Assembly: GCF_900182575.1 (NCBI RefSeq)
Contig: NZ_FXSZ01000004.1
Span: forward strand, 307,262 to 371,261
Source: Solitalea koreensis
GTDB lineage: Bacteria > Bacteroidota > Bacteroidia > Sphingobacteriales > Sphingobacteriaceae
Direction: 5' to 3'
Length of the DNA: 64,000 bases
The position numbers and the translations under genes were made by a program. This document shows, piece by piece, positions 29,758 to 38,361 of the stretch; the first letter of the stretch is position 1, and every line of letters begins with the position of its first letter. Under the pieces are notes generated by a model. The model had not been told where the DNA came from and did not search any database. It worked only from the letters and a program-made list of their open reading frames with translations.

Positions 29758-30903
29758 ATGAAAATAGGTATAGTTTGTTACCCTACATTTGGAGGTAGCG
29801 GAGTGGTAGCCACCGAGTTAGGAAAAGCGCTGGCGGAAAAGGGGCATAAGGTCCATTTTATTACCTACAGTCAGCCTGCTCGTCTCGACTTCTTCTCAGA
29901 AAACCTTTTCTATCACGAAGTTTCTGTTGCCAATTATCCTTTATTCGATTTTCCACCCTATGAGTTGGCCTTAGCTAGTAAAATGGTAGATGTGGTAAAG
30001 TATGAAAAACTGGATATTCTGCATGTACATTATGCTATTCCTCATGCTTCTGCGGCTTATATGGCTAAACAAATCCTGGCTTCAGAAGGGATTTATATCC
30101 CATTTATAACCACGCTGCATGGTACTGATATTACTTTAGTAGGTAGAGATATTACCTATAAACCGGTAGTTACTTTTTCGATCAATCAATCAGATGGAGT
30201 TACCGCTGTTTCAAAACATTTGAAGGATGATACTTATCAGCATTTTGATATTAGCAATGAAATCAGGGTGATTCCTAATTTTATTGATCTGGAGCGTTTT
30301 AAATTGAAACCCAAAGATCACTTTAAAAAAGCAATTGCTCCCAGCGGTGAAAAGCTGATTACGCATACTTCTAACTTTAGAAAAGTAAAACGTGTGAATG
30401 ATGTGGTTGAAGTTTTTGCCAGAATATTGAAAGAAGTACCCGCAAAATTATTAATGGTTGGTGATGGTCCGGAGCGTGCTCCAGCTGAACAAATGTGTCG
30501 TAATTTAGGCATTTGCGATAATGTTCGTTTCTTAGGCAAGCAAGATGCTGTAGAAGAAGTACTTTCAGTATCTGATTTGTTTATTATGCCTTCTGAATCA
30601 GAAAGTTTTGGTTTGGCGGCGTTAGAAGCCATGGCTTGTCAGGTTCCGGTAATTAGTTCAAATTCGGGAGGTTTACCTGAATTGAATATAAATGGTGTGA
30701 CCGGCTTTATGAGTAATGTGGGAGATGTAGATGATATGGCCAAAAATGCGATTTATATTTTGGGAGATGAAGAACGCCTTAAAACATTTAAAAGTAATGC
30801 CCTGAAACATGCTAAAACGTTCGAGTTAAGCCTTATTCTTCCGTTGTATGAGCAGTATTATTTAGAAGTGATCGAGCGAAGCAAGATATCATTTGCTGGT
30901 TAA
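29758..30903 (+). CDS. bshA: N-acetyl-alpha-D-glucosaminyl L-malate synthase (bacillithiol synthesis)
   Basis: 381-residue GT4 glycosyltransferase. The N-terminus MKIGIVCYPTFGGSGVVATE is characteristic of BshA, with HVHYAIPHASAAY, LHGTDITLVG and the C-terminal nucleotide-sugar motif ESFGLAALEAMAC. It joins UDP-GlcNAc to L-malate, the first step in making bacillithiol, the main low-molecular thiol in many Bacteroidetes and Firmicutes. BshB and BshC are not in the window. A bidirectional terminator follows. Confidence 0.92.
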   Translation: MKIGIVCYPTFGGSGVVATELGKALAEKGHKVHFITYSQPARLDFFSENLFYHEVSVANYPLFDFPPYELALASKMVDVVKYEKLDILHVHYAIPHASAAYMAKQILASEGIYIPFITTLHGTDITLVGRDITYKPVVTFSINQSDGVTAVSKHLKDDTYQHFDISNEIRVIPNFIDLERFKLKPKDHFKKAIAPSGEKLITHTSNFRKVKRVNDVVEVFARILKEVPAKLLMVGDGPERAPAEQMCRNLGICDNVRFLGKQDAVEEVLSVSDLFIMPSESESFGLAALEAMACQVPVISSNSGGLPELNINGVTGFMSNVGDVDDMAKNAIYILGDEERLKTFKSNALKHAKTFELSLILPLYEQYYLEVIERSKISFAG

Positions 30904-30950
30904 ATTACGTATAAAGTTTAAGGCAGAAAAGTTGTATTTGTAGTAGTATA

Positions 30951-30990
30951 AAAAATGGCCCGTGAGTGATTACGGGCCATTTTCGTTTTA
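30951..30990. terminator. Bidirectional terminator between bshA and the pseudouridine synthase gene
   Basis: A perfect 12-bp stem, AAAATGGCCCGT with ACGGGCCATTTT, has an A run on one side and T-rich DNA on the other. It lies between two convergent genes and can serve both. Confidence 0.8.
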
Positions 30991-31031
30991 TCTAATGTTG
31001 TTTAGCGTGATAGGTATATACTACCATTAGC

Positions 31032-32621
31032 TTATTTAACTAAACGCTTGAGGAACATTAATTCTTTTTCATCAAGGTATTTCCATTTTCCGCGCGGTAT
31101 GTCTTTTTTGGTTAAACCTGCATACATTACGCGGTCAAGTTTCATCACCTCGTAACCCATGTGTTCGAAAATACGGCGCACGATACGATTCTTTCCGCTA
31201 TGAATTTTAATGCCTATATCTTTCTTAGAAGCTCCATCAACGAAAGCAACTTCGTCAGGTTTAACAAATCCGTCTTCAAGTTCAATACCCTCTTTGATTT
31301 GTTCAAGATCTTCCGTTCTGATGTTCTTGTTTAGGGTAACGTAATACAGCTTTTCGATCTTATGTTTTGGATGAGATAATTTCTCAGCCAGATCACCATC
31401 ATTGGTTAACAATAGTAAACCAGTTGTATTTCTATCCAAACGACCAACAGGATAAATACGCTCTTTTGAAGCTTTCTCTACCAATTCCATTACCGTACGA
31501 CGTTCACGAGGATCATCGGTAGTGGTGATGTAATCTTTAGGTTTATTCAATAAAACGTAAGTCATGCGTTCGCGACGCAATAATTGTCCGTTGAAATGAA
31601 CCGTGTCAGTTGGACTAATTTTGTGCCCTAATTCAGTAATAACAATGCCGTTAACCTGAATTTCGCCTAATTCAATTAGTTCGTCGGCTTTTCTGCGTGA
31701 GCAAACTCCTGCATTGGCAATGTAACGGTTCAAACGCAATAAGCCATCATTAGCTTCATGCTGACGTTCTGGTTTTGGCGCACTTCGTTCGCGGTAAGGA
31801 CGGTCAAAGGTTCTTACGCCATCATTCGAACGAGGTTTGAAGGTTTTCTTGCGATCTCCGCCTCCCGAAGGTCTGTCTCCATAGGGTTTACGATCTCCGA
31901 AAGCCGGTTTATCACCGAATGAACGTGAACGGTCATCTCCCGAAGGTCTGTCTCCATAGGGTTTACGATCTCTGAAAGCCGGTTTATCACCGAATGAACG
32001 TGAACGATCTCCGCCTCCCGAAGGTCTGTCTCCATAGGGTTTACGATCTCCGAAAGCCGGTTTGTCACCGAATGAACGTGAACGGTCTCCTCCCGAAGGT
32101 CTGTTCCCATACGGTTTACGATCTCCGAAAGCCGGTTTGTCACCGAATGAACGTGAACGATCGTCTCCCGAAGGTCTGTCTCCATAGGGTTTACGATCTC
32201 CGAAAGCTGGTTTGTCTCCGAATGAACGTGAACGATCTCCTCCCGAAGGTCTTTTTTCATACGGTTTTCGATCTCCGAAAGCCGGTTTGTCACCGAATGA
32301 ACGTGAACGGTCTCCTCCCGAAGGTCTGTCTCCGTATGGTTTACGATCACTACTTGAAGATCTGTCGCTATATGGTTTACGGTCGCCGGAACGATTATCT
32401 TGTTTGCCGTAAGGTTTACTTTCTTGATTAAAGCTTCTGTCTCCTGCGTTTTCCCGGCGATTATCTACTTGTCTTTCTGAAGCATTTCTGCTGGCAGAGG
32501 AGCCTCTGCTGTTTCTTTCTGTTCTATCGTTGGAAGAAAAAGACCTTCCTTTACTTGCTGAACGATCACTTTTTCCTTTTCCTGAGGACTTGTCGTCACG
32601 ACTTTTCCATTCTCTGCTCAT
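31032..32621 (-). CDS. RluB/RluF-type rRNA pseudouridine synthase with repetitive N-terminal extension
   Basis: 529 residues. The C-terminal 240 are a normal pseudouridine synthase: an S4 RNA-binding domain (RLNRYIANAGVCSRRKADEL), then the catalytic domain with Asp396 in GRLDRNTTGL. The first 285 residues are a low-complexity Arg/Asp/Ser/Gly tail with six near-identical 24-25 residue repeats built on RSRSFGDKPAFGDRKPY. Such charged, disordered tails occur on Bacteroidetes RluB-type proteins, but the repeat number is striking. The start is ATG at 32621; an upstream TTG at 32639 overlaps the -7 element and is unlikely. Confidence 0.9.
   Translation of the reverse strand: MSREWKSRDDKSSGKGKSDRSASKGRSFSSNDRTERNSRGSSASRNASERQVDNRRENAGDRSFNQESKPYGKQDNRSGDRKPYSDRSSSSDRKPYGDRPSGGDRSRSFGDKPAFGDRKPYEKRPSGGDRSRSFGDKPAFGDRKPYGDRPSGDDRSRSFGDKPAFGDRKPYGNRPSGGDRSRSFGDKPAFGDRKPYGDRPSGGGDRSRSFGDKPAFRDRKPYGDRPSGDDRSRSFGDKPAFGDRKPYGDRPSGGGDRKKTFKPRSNDGVRTFDRPYRERSAPKPERQHEANDGLLRLNRYIANAGVCSRRKADELIELGEIQVNGIVITELGHKISPTDTVHFNGQLLRRERMTYVLLNKPKDYITTTDDPRERRTVMELVEKASKERIYPVGRLDRNTTGLLLLTNDGDLAEKLSHPKHKIEKLYYVTLNKNIRTEDLEQIKEGIELEDGFVKPDEVAFVDGASKKDIGIKIHSGKNRIVRRIFEHMGYEVMKLDRVMYAGLTKKDIPRGKWKYLDEKELMFLKRLVK
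31850..32345. repeat. Six in-frame tandem repeats of 72-75 bases
   Basis: Six copies of a unit encoding RSRSFGDKPAFGDRKPY plus a short variable RPSGxD piece. Variants differ mainly in the piece after KPY (GDR, EKR, GNR) and in GGD/GDD/GGGD. All copies stay in frame in the pseudouridine synthase gene. High nucleotide identity suggests recent expansion or ongoing homogenisation. Confidence 0.9.
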
Positions 32622-32636
32622 AATGTATATTTTTTG

Positions 32637-32644
32637 CAAAGGTA
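32637..32644 (-). promoter_or_regulatory. -7 promoter element for the pseudouridine synthase gene
   Basis: On the minus strand TACCTTTG matches TAnnTTTG, 15 bases before the ATG at 32621. It decides the start, because the upstream in-frame TTG would lie inside the promoter. Confidence 0.55.
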
Positions 32645-32790
32645 CGTTTTTAATTTAATCACTTTTTTAAAGCTTTTTTTCATAAGCTTCTAATTCAGAA
32701 AAATCACCCTTTTTGACATTTTAAACGCCGATTTTTTATTTATTATTTTTCTTTTTAAGAATCTGTTTTTAGGTTGTTTTTGACAAAATG

Positions 32791-32821
32791 TTGTAAATCA
32801 GCTAAATAGTGTGTAGTTTTG
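32791..32821 (+). promoter_or_regulatory. Bacteroidetes-type promoter for the transglycosylase gene
   Basis: TTG at 32791-32793, a 20-base spacer and TAGTTTTG at 32814-32821, one of the best two-part matches in the window. The gene's ATG is 63 bases downstream. Confidence 0.65.
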
Positions 32822-32884
32822 CAGCCGGTTTGAGAAAAGGCCGTTTGAAATAAACGCGTCTTAGTGTTCACGAAAAAATACAGA

Positions 32885-33766
32885 ATGAAAAAATACTTAT
32901 ATTTTGGAGCTTTGTTGACTTTATTTTCAATAAATGCTTATGCTGATTCTGATGCACCTTCTGTCATAAAAAATAATTCTAGTAAAGCAGCTAATGTTCC
33001 TGGTATTGCTGATCTTTCAAAAGGGTTTCTGTCTGATGCTTTAAGTTTTGCCGGAGAAGCAATTCCGTTTGACAACGATCATGTTTACGATAAATTTATA
33101 AATAACTATAACAAACGTAATAACGAAAGTTTTCTGGCTAATCTTGAAATGTTAGCGGCTAGATGGTTTCCTGTTATTGAGCCTATTTTGGCACAATATG
33201 GTATTCCTGAAGATTTTAAGTATATTCCTGCAATTGAATCAGGTTTTAGTGTAAATGCACGTTCTCATTCTGGAGCGACTGGTATATGGCAGTTTATGCC
33301 CACCACAGCTCGTGGATATGGTTTAATGATATCAAAAAAGATAGATGAGCGGAAAGATATTGTAAAGTCGACAGTTGCGGCTGCTCGTTACTTAAATGAT
33401 CTTTATGCAGAATTAGGTTCTTGGACATTGGTTGCGGCGGCTTACAATGTAGGTCAAGGTGCTTTAAAGTCAGCAATGAACCGCCAGGATGAAGACGATT
33501 ACTTCAATTTAAAACTGAATAAGGAAACTGGCAATTACGTTTATAAGGTAATTGTATTTAAACATTTGTTAGAAAATTCGGACAAGTCGTCTGAAATGAC
33601 ACCCATGCAATCTATTAATTTATTTGCAGCATTGGGAATTATGGGGACAATGAAAAATCCATTGTCACGTCCTGTAGTTCAATTTGATGCGAATTCTATT
33701 ATTCCTTTAAAGCTTAAAACCAAGAAAAGGCCTACTGGAATCAGTCGTATAATGAACTGGTTTTAA
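32885..33766 (+). CDS. Secreted lytic transglycosylase, SLT domain only (paralog 1)
   Basis: 293 residues from the ATG at 32885, which gives a clean signal peptide (MKKYLYFGALLTLFSINAYA). The frame extends to 32864, but that start is less plausible. The SLT domain has Glu118 in YIPAIESGF, then GATGIWQFMP and VAAAYNVGQG. There are no LysM repeats, unlike the MltD-like protein at 3.3 kb. Before the domain is the motif LSFAGEAIP, shared with the next gene. It should cleave peptidoglycan glycan strands in the periplasm. The neighbouring paralog lies 98 bases downstream. Confidence 0.85.
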   Translation: MKKYLYFGALLTLFSINAYADSDAPSVIKNNSSKAANVPGIADLSKGFLSDALSFAGEAIPFDNDHVYDKFINNYNKRNNESFLANLEMLAARWFPVIEPILAQYGIPEDFKYIPAIESGFSVNARSHSGATGIWQFMPTTARGYGLMISKKIDERKDIVKSTVAAARYLNDLYAELGSWTLVAAAYNVGQGALKSAMNRQDEDDYFNLKLNKETGNYVYKVIVFKHLLENSDKSSEMTPMQSINLFAALGIMGTMKNPLSRPVVQFDANSIIPLKLKTKKRPTGISRIMNWF

Positions 33767-33864
33767 AATCAATCGAGTTTCTGGTACATTAGTTGTGCTT
33801 ACAAACTGAAATTCTTTATATGCATTTTTTTTGCATTTGATTATTTCAAAAAAGAATCTAAGTT

Positions 33865-34713
33865 ATGAGAAAGACAATAAAAAAGTATTTTATAACTTGT
33901 AGTACGGTTGTGTTGATTTTGACCGTCGCGAATTTGTTCTTTTTTAATATTCAGAACGGGTTCTCTGTTAGTAAAGCTTATATGGATGCTCCTGTAGTAG
34001 CTAAAAAGATTTCAAAACCGGCTTTAAATTTTGCCGGCGAAAATATTCCGGAGAATGATCCAACGGTAAAAACGAAATTAAAAGCCGCTGTTTTAAATTG
34101 TGACGTTAATAAACAAAATGTTCATCGCTCATCCAAGCGCTTAAAAAAGTGGTTCGCAGTGATAGAGCCAATTTTAAAACGGCACGGCATTCCAGAAGAT
34201 TTCAAATACATTCCTTTTATCGAGTCGGGGTTTAAGTCTGATACTTCTGTTAAGGGAGCGGCAGGTTATTGGCAGTTTATGCCTGCAACGGCACGAAACT
34301 ATGGTTTGAGAGTCGATGATGTGGTTGATGAACGATATGATATTCAGAAATCAACTAACTCTGCTTGTCGTTATTTGAAAGAGCTTTACAGGGAGTTTGG
34401 CTCTTGGACAATGGTTGCAGCCGCGTATAATATCGGTTCAACAAAACTCCAGCAGCATACGAAAAATCAGGATGAAGATAATTACTTTAGATTACATTTA
34501 AATACTGAAACGGGGCGATATGTTTACAGAATTCTGGCAGTAAAAGAAATGCTTAAACAAGCAGAAGTTAAGCATAATGTTGGTAGTAAAATTATTGTTA
34601 ACAAACCGGGATATAGTATTAATCTAAGTAGTATTTATGTTTATGATCCTGAATTTGTTGCTTCTGTATTGTCATCAATAAAGAACAATTTCTTTGCAAG
34701 GATTAAAAAATAG
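33865..34713 (+). CDS. Secreted or membrane-anchored lytic transglycosylase (paralog 2)
   Basis: 282 residues. The N-terminal hydrophobic segment (about 10-28) may be a signal peptide or an anchor, since no clear cleavage site is seen. The SLT domain has Glu120 in YIPFIESGF, AAGYWQFMP and VAAAYNIGST. It closely resembles the preceding protein, including LNFAGENIP before the domain and NQDEDNYF after it, so the pair arose by tandem duplication. The glycine-rich GATG of most SLT domains is GAAG here. No LysM domain. Confidence 0.85.
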   Translation: MRKTIKKYFITCSTVVLILTVANLFFFNIQNGFSVSKAYMDAPVVAKKISKPALNFAGENIPENDPTVKTKLKAAVLNCDVNKQNVHRSSKRLKKWFAVIEPILKRHGIPEDFKYIPFIESGFKSDTSVKGAAGYWQFMPATARNYGLRVDDVVDERYDIQKSTNSACRYLKELYREFGSWTMVAAAYNIGSTKLQQHTKNQDEDNYFRLHLNTETGRYVYRILAVKEMLKQAEVKHNVGSKIIVNKPGYSINLSSIYVYDPEFVASVLSSIKNNFFARIKK

Positions 34714-34812
34714 CTTTCTTAGATTTCAAAATATATGTATATTGGGCTTTTTTATGTCGATAGTTTATTGACTCACTGATGTCAAAAAGGAAATGGATTC
34801 TACTTGAAATTT

Positions 34813-35322
34813 TTACAGATATCTTTCCTTTATAATTTGCATGTGATGATAAGTATGCCCTGCAATGATAAAGCCAAGCGCACAGACGCCAACGGGATGA
34901 TTGCTTGCTGTTCCCATACGATCAAGCGCATCAGCGTTAAAGCTGTTGAAAAGAATTTGTGTGGAAGTTCTAACGACTTTTAATTCATCAATAATACTAG
35001 CCAATGTTCTGTAGGATGCATTTGAATAGGGTACATATTCATCTTCCTCAAATCCGGCTAAAGGAGTTTGGTCATTGCGGGCAATACGTAAAGCGCGATA
35101 ACTAAAAATGCGCTCGGCATCACTCAGATGTAATAATACTTCTTTTAATGTCCATTTACCTGGTGCATAAGCATAATCCGATTTTGCTTCCGGCAGATTT
35201 TCTAAAAAATCTAAAAACACTTCAGTATTCTTTTTGAGGGCTTCGTTAACGTTATCCTCAGGTACCTTTTTAATGTAGGTTTCATAATAAGGGGCATAGG
35301 TTGAAGAATTGGGTCTTGCCAT
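34813..35322 (-). CDS. DinB-like four-helix protein
   Basis: 169 residues from the ATG at 35322; the frame extends further upstream into the preceding gene, but this ATG is 2 bases after that gene's stop. Three possible metal-binding histidines can be seen: LHLSDAERIF near the middle and GHTYHHMQIIKERY at the C-terminus, as in the DinB_2 group. The family includes thiol-dependent transferases such as bacillithiol-using enzymes. A link to bshA at 29.8 kb is only a possibility. It is cotranscribed with the acetyltransferase gene upstream. Confidence 0.82.
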   Translation of the reverse strand: MARPNSSTYAPYYETYIKKVPEDNVNEALKKNTEVFLDFLENLPEAKSDYAYAPGKWTLKEVLLHLSDAERIFSYRALRIARNDQTPLAGFEEDEYVPYSNASYRTLASIIDELKVVRTSTQILFNSFNADALDRMGTASNHPVGVCALGFIIAGHTYHHMQIIKERYL

Positions 35323-35324
35323 GA

Positions 35325-35879
35325 TTAAAATTGATTTTGGTGAATAGAAATATGTTGAAAAGGGTCTGCTTGTTGCCATTTGTCGTTTGAAATGGAATAC
35401 TGTTCAATAATATTACCATTTTCTACCCAAGATTTTTCGAAGCACATGCCCACTTTCTTTAAAACATTAATGGAAGCTGAATTTACTTTCATCGCTCGAC
35501 CTACAATCTTTTCAAAGCCTAACTGGCAGAAACCATAGTTCAAGCAAGCAATTGAAGATTCCGTTGCATAGCCTTTGCCCCAATGTTTATACATAAACCG
35601 ATATCCAAGGTCAACTTCTTTTAATCTGGGTATATATTTTAGTCCGCACCATCCCAGGTATTCACTGGTTGATTTAAGTTCGACGTTCCATCTTCCAAAT
35701 CCGTATTTGCGATAATGAGTATAAGTCTTTATGAAATTTTTACTTTCTGCGAGGCTTTTAAATTCCTTATCACCCGTGAATCGAGTAACCTCCGGATCGC
35801 TATTTAAAATGAAAATGTTTTCAGCGTCATTGATGCAAAACTCACGCAACTGTAAGCGGGGAGTGTTAATTAGATACAT
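35325..35879 (-). CDS. GNAT acetyltransferase, RimJ/RimL type
   Basis: 184 residues. The start TPRLQLREFCINDAENIF and the acetyl-CoA-binding segment YKHWGKGYATESSIA (Q/RxxGxG/A) are typical of the RimJ/RimL branch. ASINVLKKVGM is the conserved motif B. It probably transfers acetyl from acetyl-CoA to an amine; the substrate is unknown. It is preceded at 15 bases by another GNAT gene and followed by the DinB-like gene. Confidence 0.88.
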   Translation of the reverse strand: MYLINTPRLQLREFCINDAENIFILNSDPEVTRFTGDKEFKSLAESKNFIKTYTHYRKYGFGRWNVELKSTSEYLGWCGLKYIPRLKEVDLGYRFMYKHWGKGYATESSIACLNYGFCQLGFEKIVGRAMKVNSASINVLKKVGMCFEKSWVENGNIIEQYSISNDKWQQADPFQHISIHQNQF

Positions 35880-35894
35880 AACATTTCAGTTTGG

Positions 35895-36341
35895 TTATGG
35901 CATATAAAGATTTGGATTATGTAGTTCCATAAATCGTTCAGGTTTGTTTAAAGGCGTAAATCCAAATTGTTCGTACAATTTATGAGCATCGGCGGTGGCA
36001 AGTACCCAACGTCTTAATCCTTGTAAATCCGGGTGAGTGCAAATGACTCCCATTAAAAATTTAGATAAGCCAAGGCCCCGCTTCTCCTCGATTATGAAAA
36101 CATCGGCTAAATATGCGAAGGTGCTGAAATCAGTAATGACACGTGCAAAACCTACCTGTTTTTCTTTATAAAACACTCCAAAGCAAAGCGAGTTTTGAAT
36201 AGAACGCTCTACGGTTGTTAGGGGGATATTCGCCGCCCAATACGATTTTTTCGATAAAAAATAATGAATGAAAGGAATATCGAGATGATCTGTTTCAGTA
36301 GTAATGAAAAAATCATCTTTATGTACCGTCAATGCGTTCAT
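35895..36341 (-). CDS. GNAT acetyltransferase
   Basis: 148 residues. It has the GNAT core: VGFARVITDFSTFAYLADVFI strands (cut to YLADVFI), the acetyl-CoA motif EEKRGLGLSKFLMG and a C-terminal LYEQFGFTPL. This resembles small GNAT proteins close to the PanZ/PhnO-like group, with unknown substrate. First of three closely spaced minus-strand genes. Confidence 0.85.
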   Translation of the reverse strand: MNALTVHKDDFFITTETDHLDIPFIHYFLSKKSYWAANIPLTTVERSIQNSLCFGVFYKEKQVGFARVITDFSTFAYLADVFIIEEKRGLGLSKFLMGVICTHPDLQGLRRWVLATADAHKLYEQFGFTPLNKPERFMELHNPNLYMP

Positions 36342-36383
36342 ATTGGTTCCGCCTTTTTCAATATATGAAATTAGGCATCTTTA

Positions 36384-37034
36384 TCAGTTTTTTGTACCGA
36401 AATTTTCATTTTGAATCATTGTTAGTAACAAACAAACGTCAATTTCCTTGTTGTATGTTTTAAAGGACGAACAAATGGATTTTAACAGATTATTGATTGG
36501 GTCGATAGCGGTGCCTTTTGTTTGCGGACAGGTGAATGAAACAATTACCTCATTACAAAGTGTTGTATATGAATATTGATAAATTACAGGAGTAGAATTG
36601 TCATGTAAAGATTGTTGAAGATTTTTATCGGGATTTTTGCAATTCCAAACCATGAAGTTTTGTGTGCCAATGGTTTGAAACGTGCTTCTGCAAACTAAAG
36701 GTTCATTTAATTCAGTTTCTAAGTAAGCCAGTTCGCGTAAGCGAAAGGCTTCCAGGTGTTTTTCTTCTGTAACGTTATCAGGGAGTGCTATTCTCTGTTT
36801 CTTGATAAAATAGAGTTGAATTTCTTGGTTATCTATACGAAATCTTTGAGGAGCTTCAATTACCTCAATATTTTTTCCGGGTAATTCAATGGTGAAATAG
36901 GTTCCGGGTTCATTAAAGTACAGTAATAACCCCCGGTTGGTGGGAATTGCGCCAACTTGCGGAAATTCTGTTTGAGCTGATGCATTTAAATTGTAATACA
37001 AAATTATAGAAAAAAGCCAATACCACTTTTTCAT
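36384..37034 (-). CDS. Secreted protein of unknown function
   Basis: 216 residues with a signal peptide ending near NASAQ. I do not recognise the family. The mature part has mixed strands, several cysteines (CRSTF, WNCKNP, TLCNEVIVSFTCPQ, KSICSSF, DVCLLL) and no obvious catalytic motif. It is monocistronic or weakly linked to the GNAT genes, 42 bases upstream of the first of them. Confidence 0.6.
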   Translation of the reverse strand: MKKWYWLFSIILYYNLNASAQTEFPQVGAIPTNRGLLLYFNEPGTYFTIELPGKNIEVIEAPQRFRIDNQEIQLYFIKKQRIALPDNVTEEKHLEAFRLRELAYLETELNEPLVCRSTFQTIGTQNFMVWNCKNPDKNLQQSLHDNSTPVIYQYSYTTLCNEVIVSFTCPQTKGTAIDPINNLLKSICSSFKTYNKEIDVCLLLTMIQNENFGTKN

Positions 37035-37199
37035 AGGGCATAAATTAAGATGTAAGGAAGATGAGGTGTGTTTTAAAGCGTTTGTATACAGGCAATTATG
37101 TTGCCAATGCCAGCACTAAGGGAATAACGGAATTTGAATTTAAAATTTGGATTTTGAATCTTTGAGAGGAAAAATGCAGTCTCTCGTAAAAATATACAG

Positions 37200-38291
37200 A
37201 TGATTATTGTTAGCTTGGTACTTGTTTTCTTGATTTTACGTTTCTGTGTAACGCTTTTTAATTTTATATCATTCCCTAAGCTTACCTTTTCGCCAAAATC
37301 TTATTCTGATTTAGTAACTATTCTTATTCCCGCTCGTGATGAAGAACATCGGATTTTGCCGCTACTTTATTCTATTGAATTACAGGAGTACAAAAACTAT
37401 GAAGTGATTGTTTTAGATGATAATTCAACTGATAATACATTTGAGGTTGTTCAGGCCTTTGCTAATGAGCGTTCTCAGTTTAAAGTAATCAAAGGAAAGC
37501 CTTTGGAAGAAGGATGGATTGGGAAAAATTACGCTTGTTACCAATTAGGAGCAGAGGCTAGCGGTAATTATTTTTTATTCCTTGATGCAGATGTTGAAAT
37601 TGCTTCGGGAGCTATTAATGGCGCGGTGAATCGCATGAAGGTATTTAATTTGGCTTTACTTTCTTTATTCGCTGATCAAACCATGAAAAACTTTGGTGAA
37701 CGATTAGTAGCCCCTTTGCGAAATTATTTAATACTTTCTCTTTTGCCCTTACGATTGGTTTCTTTAACTAAAATACAAGCATTTATTGCAGCAAGTAGTC
37801 AATTCATGTTATTTGACGCCCGCATATATCGTCGTAATCAATGGCATAAAAACGGGAAAGCTGAAGTAATGCAAAATGTTGAGATTATGAAGGAAGTAAA
37901 AGCTGCCGGATTAAAAGGAGAGGCCTTATTGGCTAACGGATTTATTTCATGCAGAATGTATACTTCATATTTTGAAGGTATTAATGCCTTTAGTAAGGAT
38001 TTGTTGGCTGGTTTTAGTTATAGTGTATTTGGCTTATTTATATTTCTTTTCCTTGATTTCTTTGGATATGTATCCTTGCTTATGATTCCTGATGTTTCAT
38101 TAATAACTCTGGTCGTTTTATTGATTTTTGGAATACGGATGATGATTTCTGCAATGAGTAGCCAGAGCATGGGCTATAACCTGTTTTTTCATCCCTTGCA
38201 AATGATTACGCTGGTGATTGTTGGTGTTATATCCGCTCAAAAATATCTTACTAAAACTATTAAATGGAAAGGCAGGAAGCTCTTACGTTAG
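37200..38291 (+). CDS. Membrane glycosyltransferase, family 2 (CrtQ-like)
   Basis: 363 residues. An N-terminal helix (1-20) is followed by a GT2 domain with ILIPARDEEHRI, VLDDNSTDNT and the DXD-type LDADVEI, then about three C-terminal helices. This layout matches CrtQ-like and hopanoid-type glycosyltransferases that act on lipid acceptors. The sugar donor and acceptor are not known. ispH follows after 70 bases but has its own promoter element. Confidence 0.82.
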   Translation: MIIVSLVLVFLILRFCVTLFNFISFPKLTFSPKSYSDLVTILIPARDEEHRILPLLYSIELQEYKNYEVIVLDDNSTDNTFEVVQAFANERSQFKVIKGKPLEEGWIGKNYACYQLGAEASGNYFLFLDADVEIASGAINGAVNRMKVFNLALLSLFADQTMKNFGERLVAPLRNYLILSLLPLRLVSLTKIQAFIAASSQFMLFDARIYRRNQWHKNGKAEVMQNVEIMKEVKAAGLKGEALLANGFISCRMYTSYFEGINAFSKDLLAGFSYSVFGLFIFLFLDFFGYVSLLMIPDVSLITLVVLLIFGIRMMISAMSSQSMGYNLFFHPLQMITLVIVGVISAQKYLTKTIKWKGRKLLR

Positions 38292-38338
38292 TTTTACATA
38301 TAATTCATCTTTTACACACTTTACATCAGATAAATAGA

Positions 38339-38346
38339 TAATTTTG
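38339..38346 (+). promoter_or_regulatory. -7 promoter element for ispH
   Basis: TAATTTTG matches TAnnTTTG, 15 bases before the ispH ATG. No TTG at -33 spacing is evident. Confidence 0.5.
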
Positions 38347-38361
38347 CAGAAATAATCAGAT

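Noticed and set aside
31850..32345. Regularly spaced repeats that could suggest a CRISPR array
   Set aside because: Units are 72-75 bases, all in frame, nearly contiguous, and encode one protein tail; there are no unique spacers or cas genes.
31994..32431. Repeat-rich frames on both strands over the pseudouridine synthase gene
   Set aside because: They are shadows of the in-frame repeats in the real gene; they have no start context and no family.
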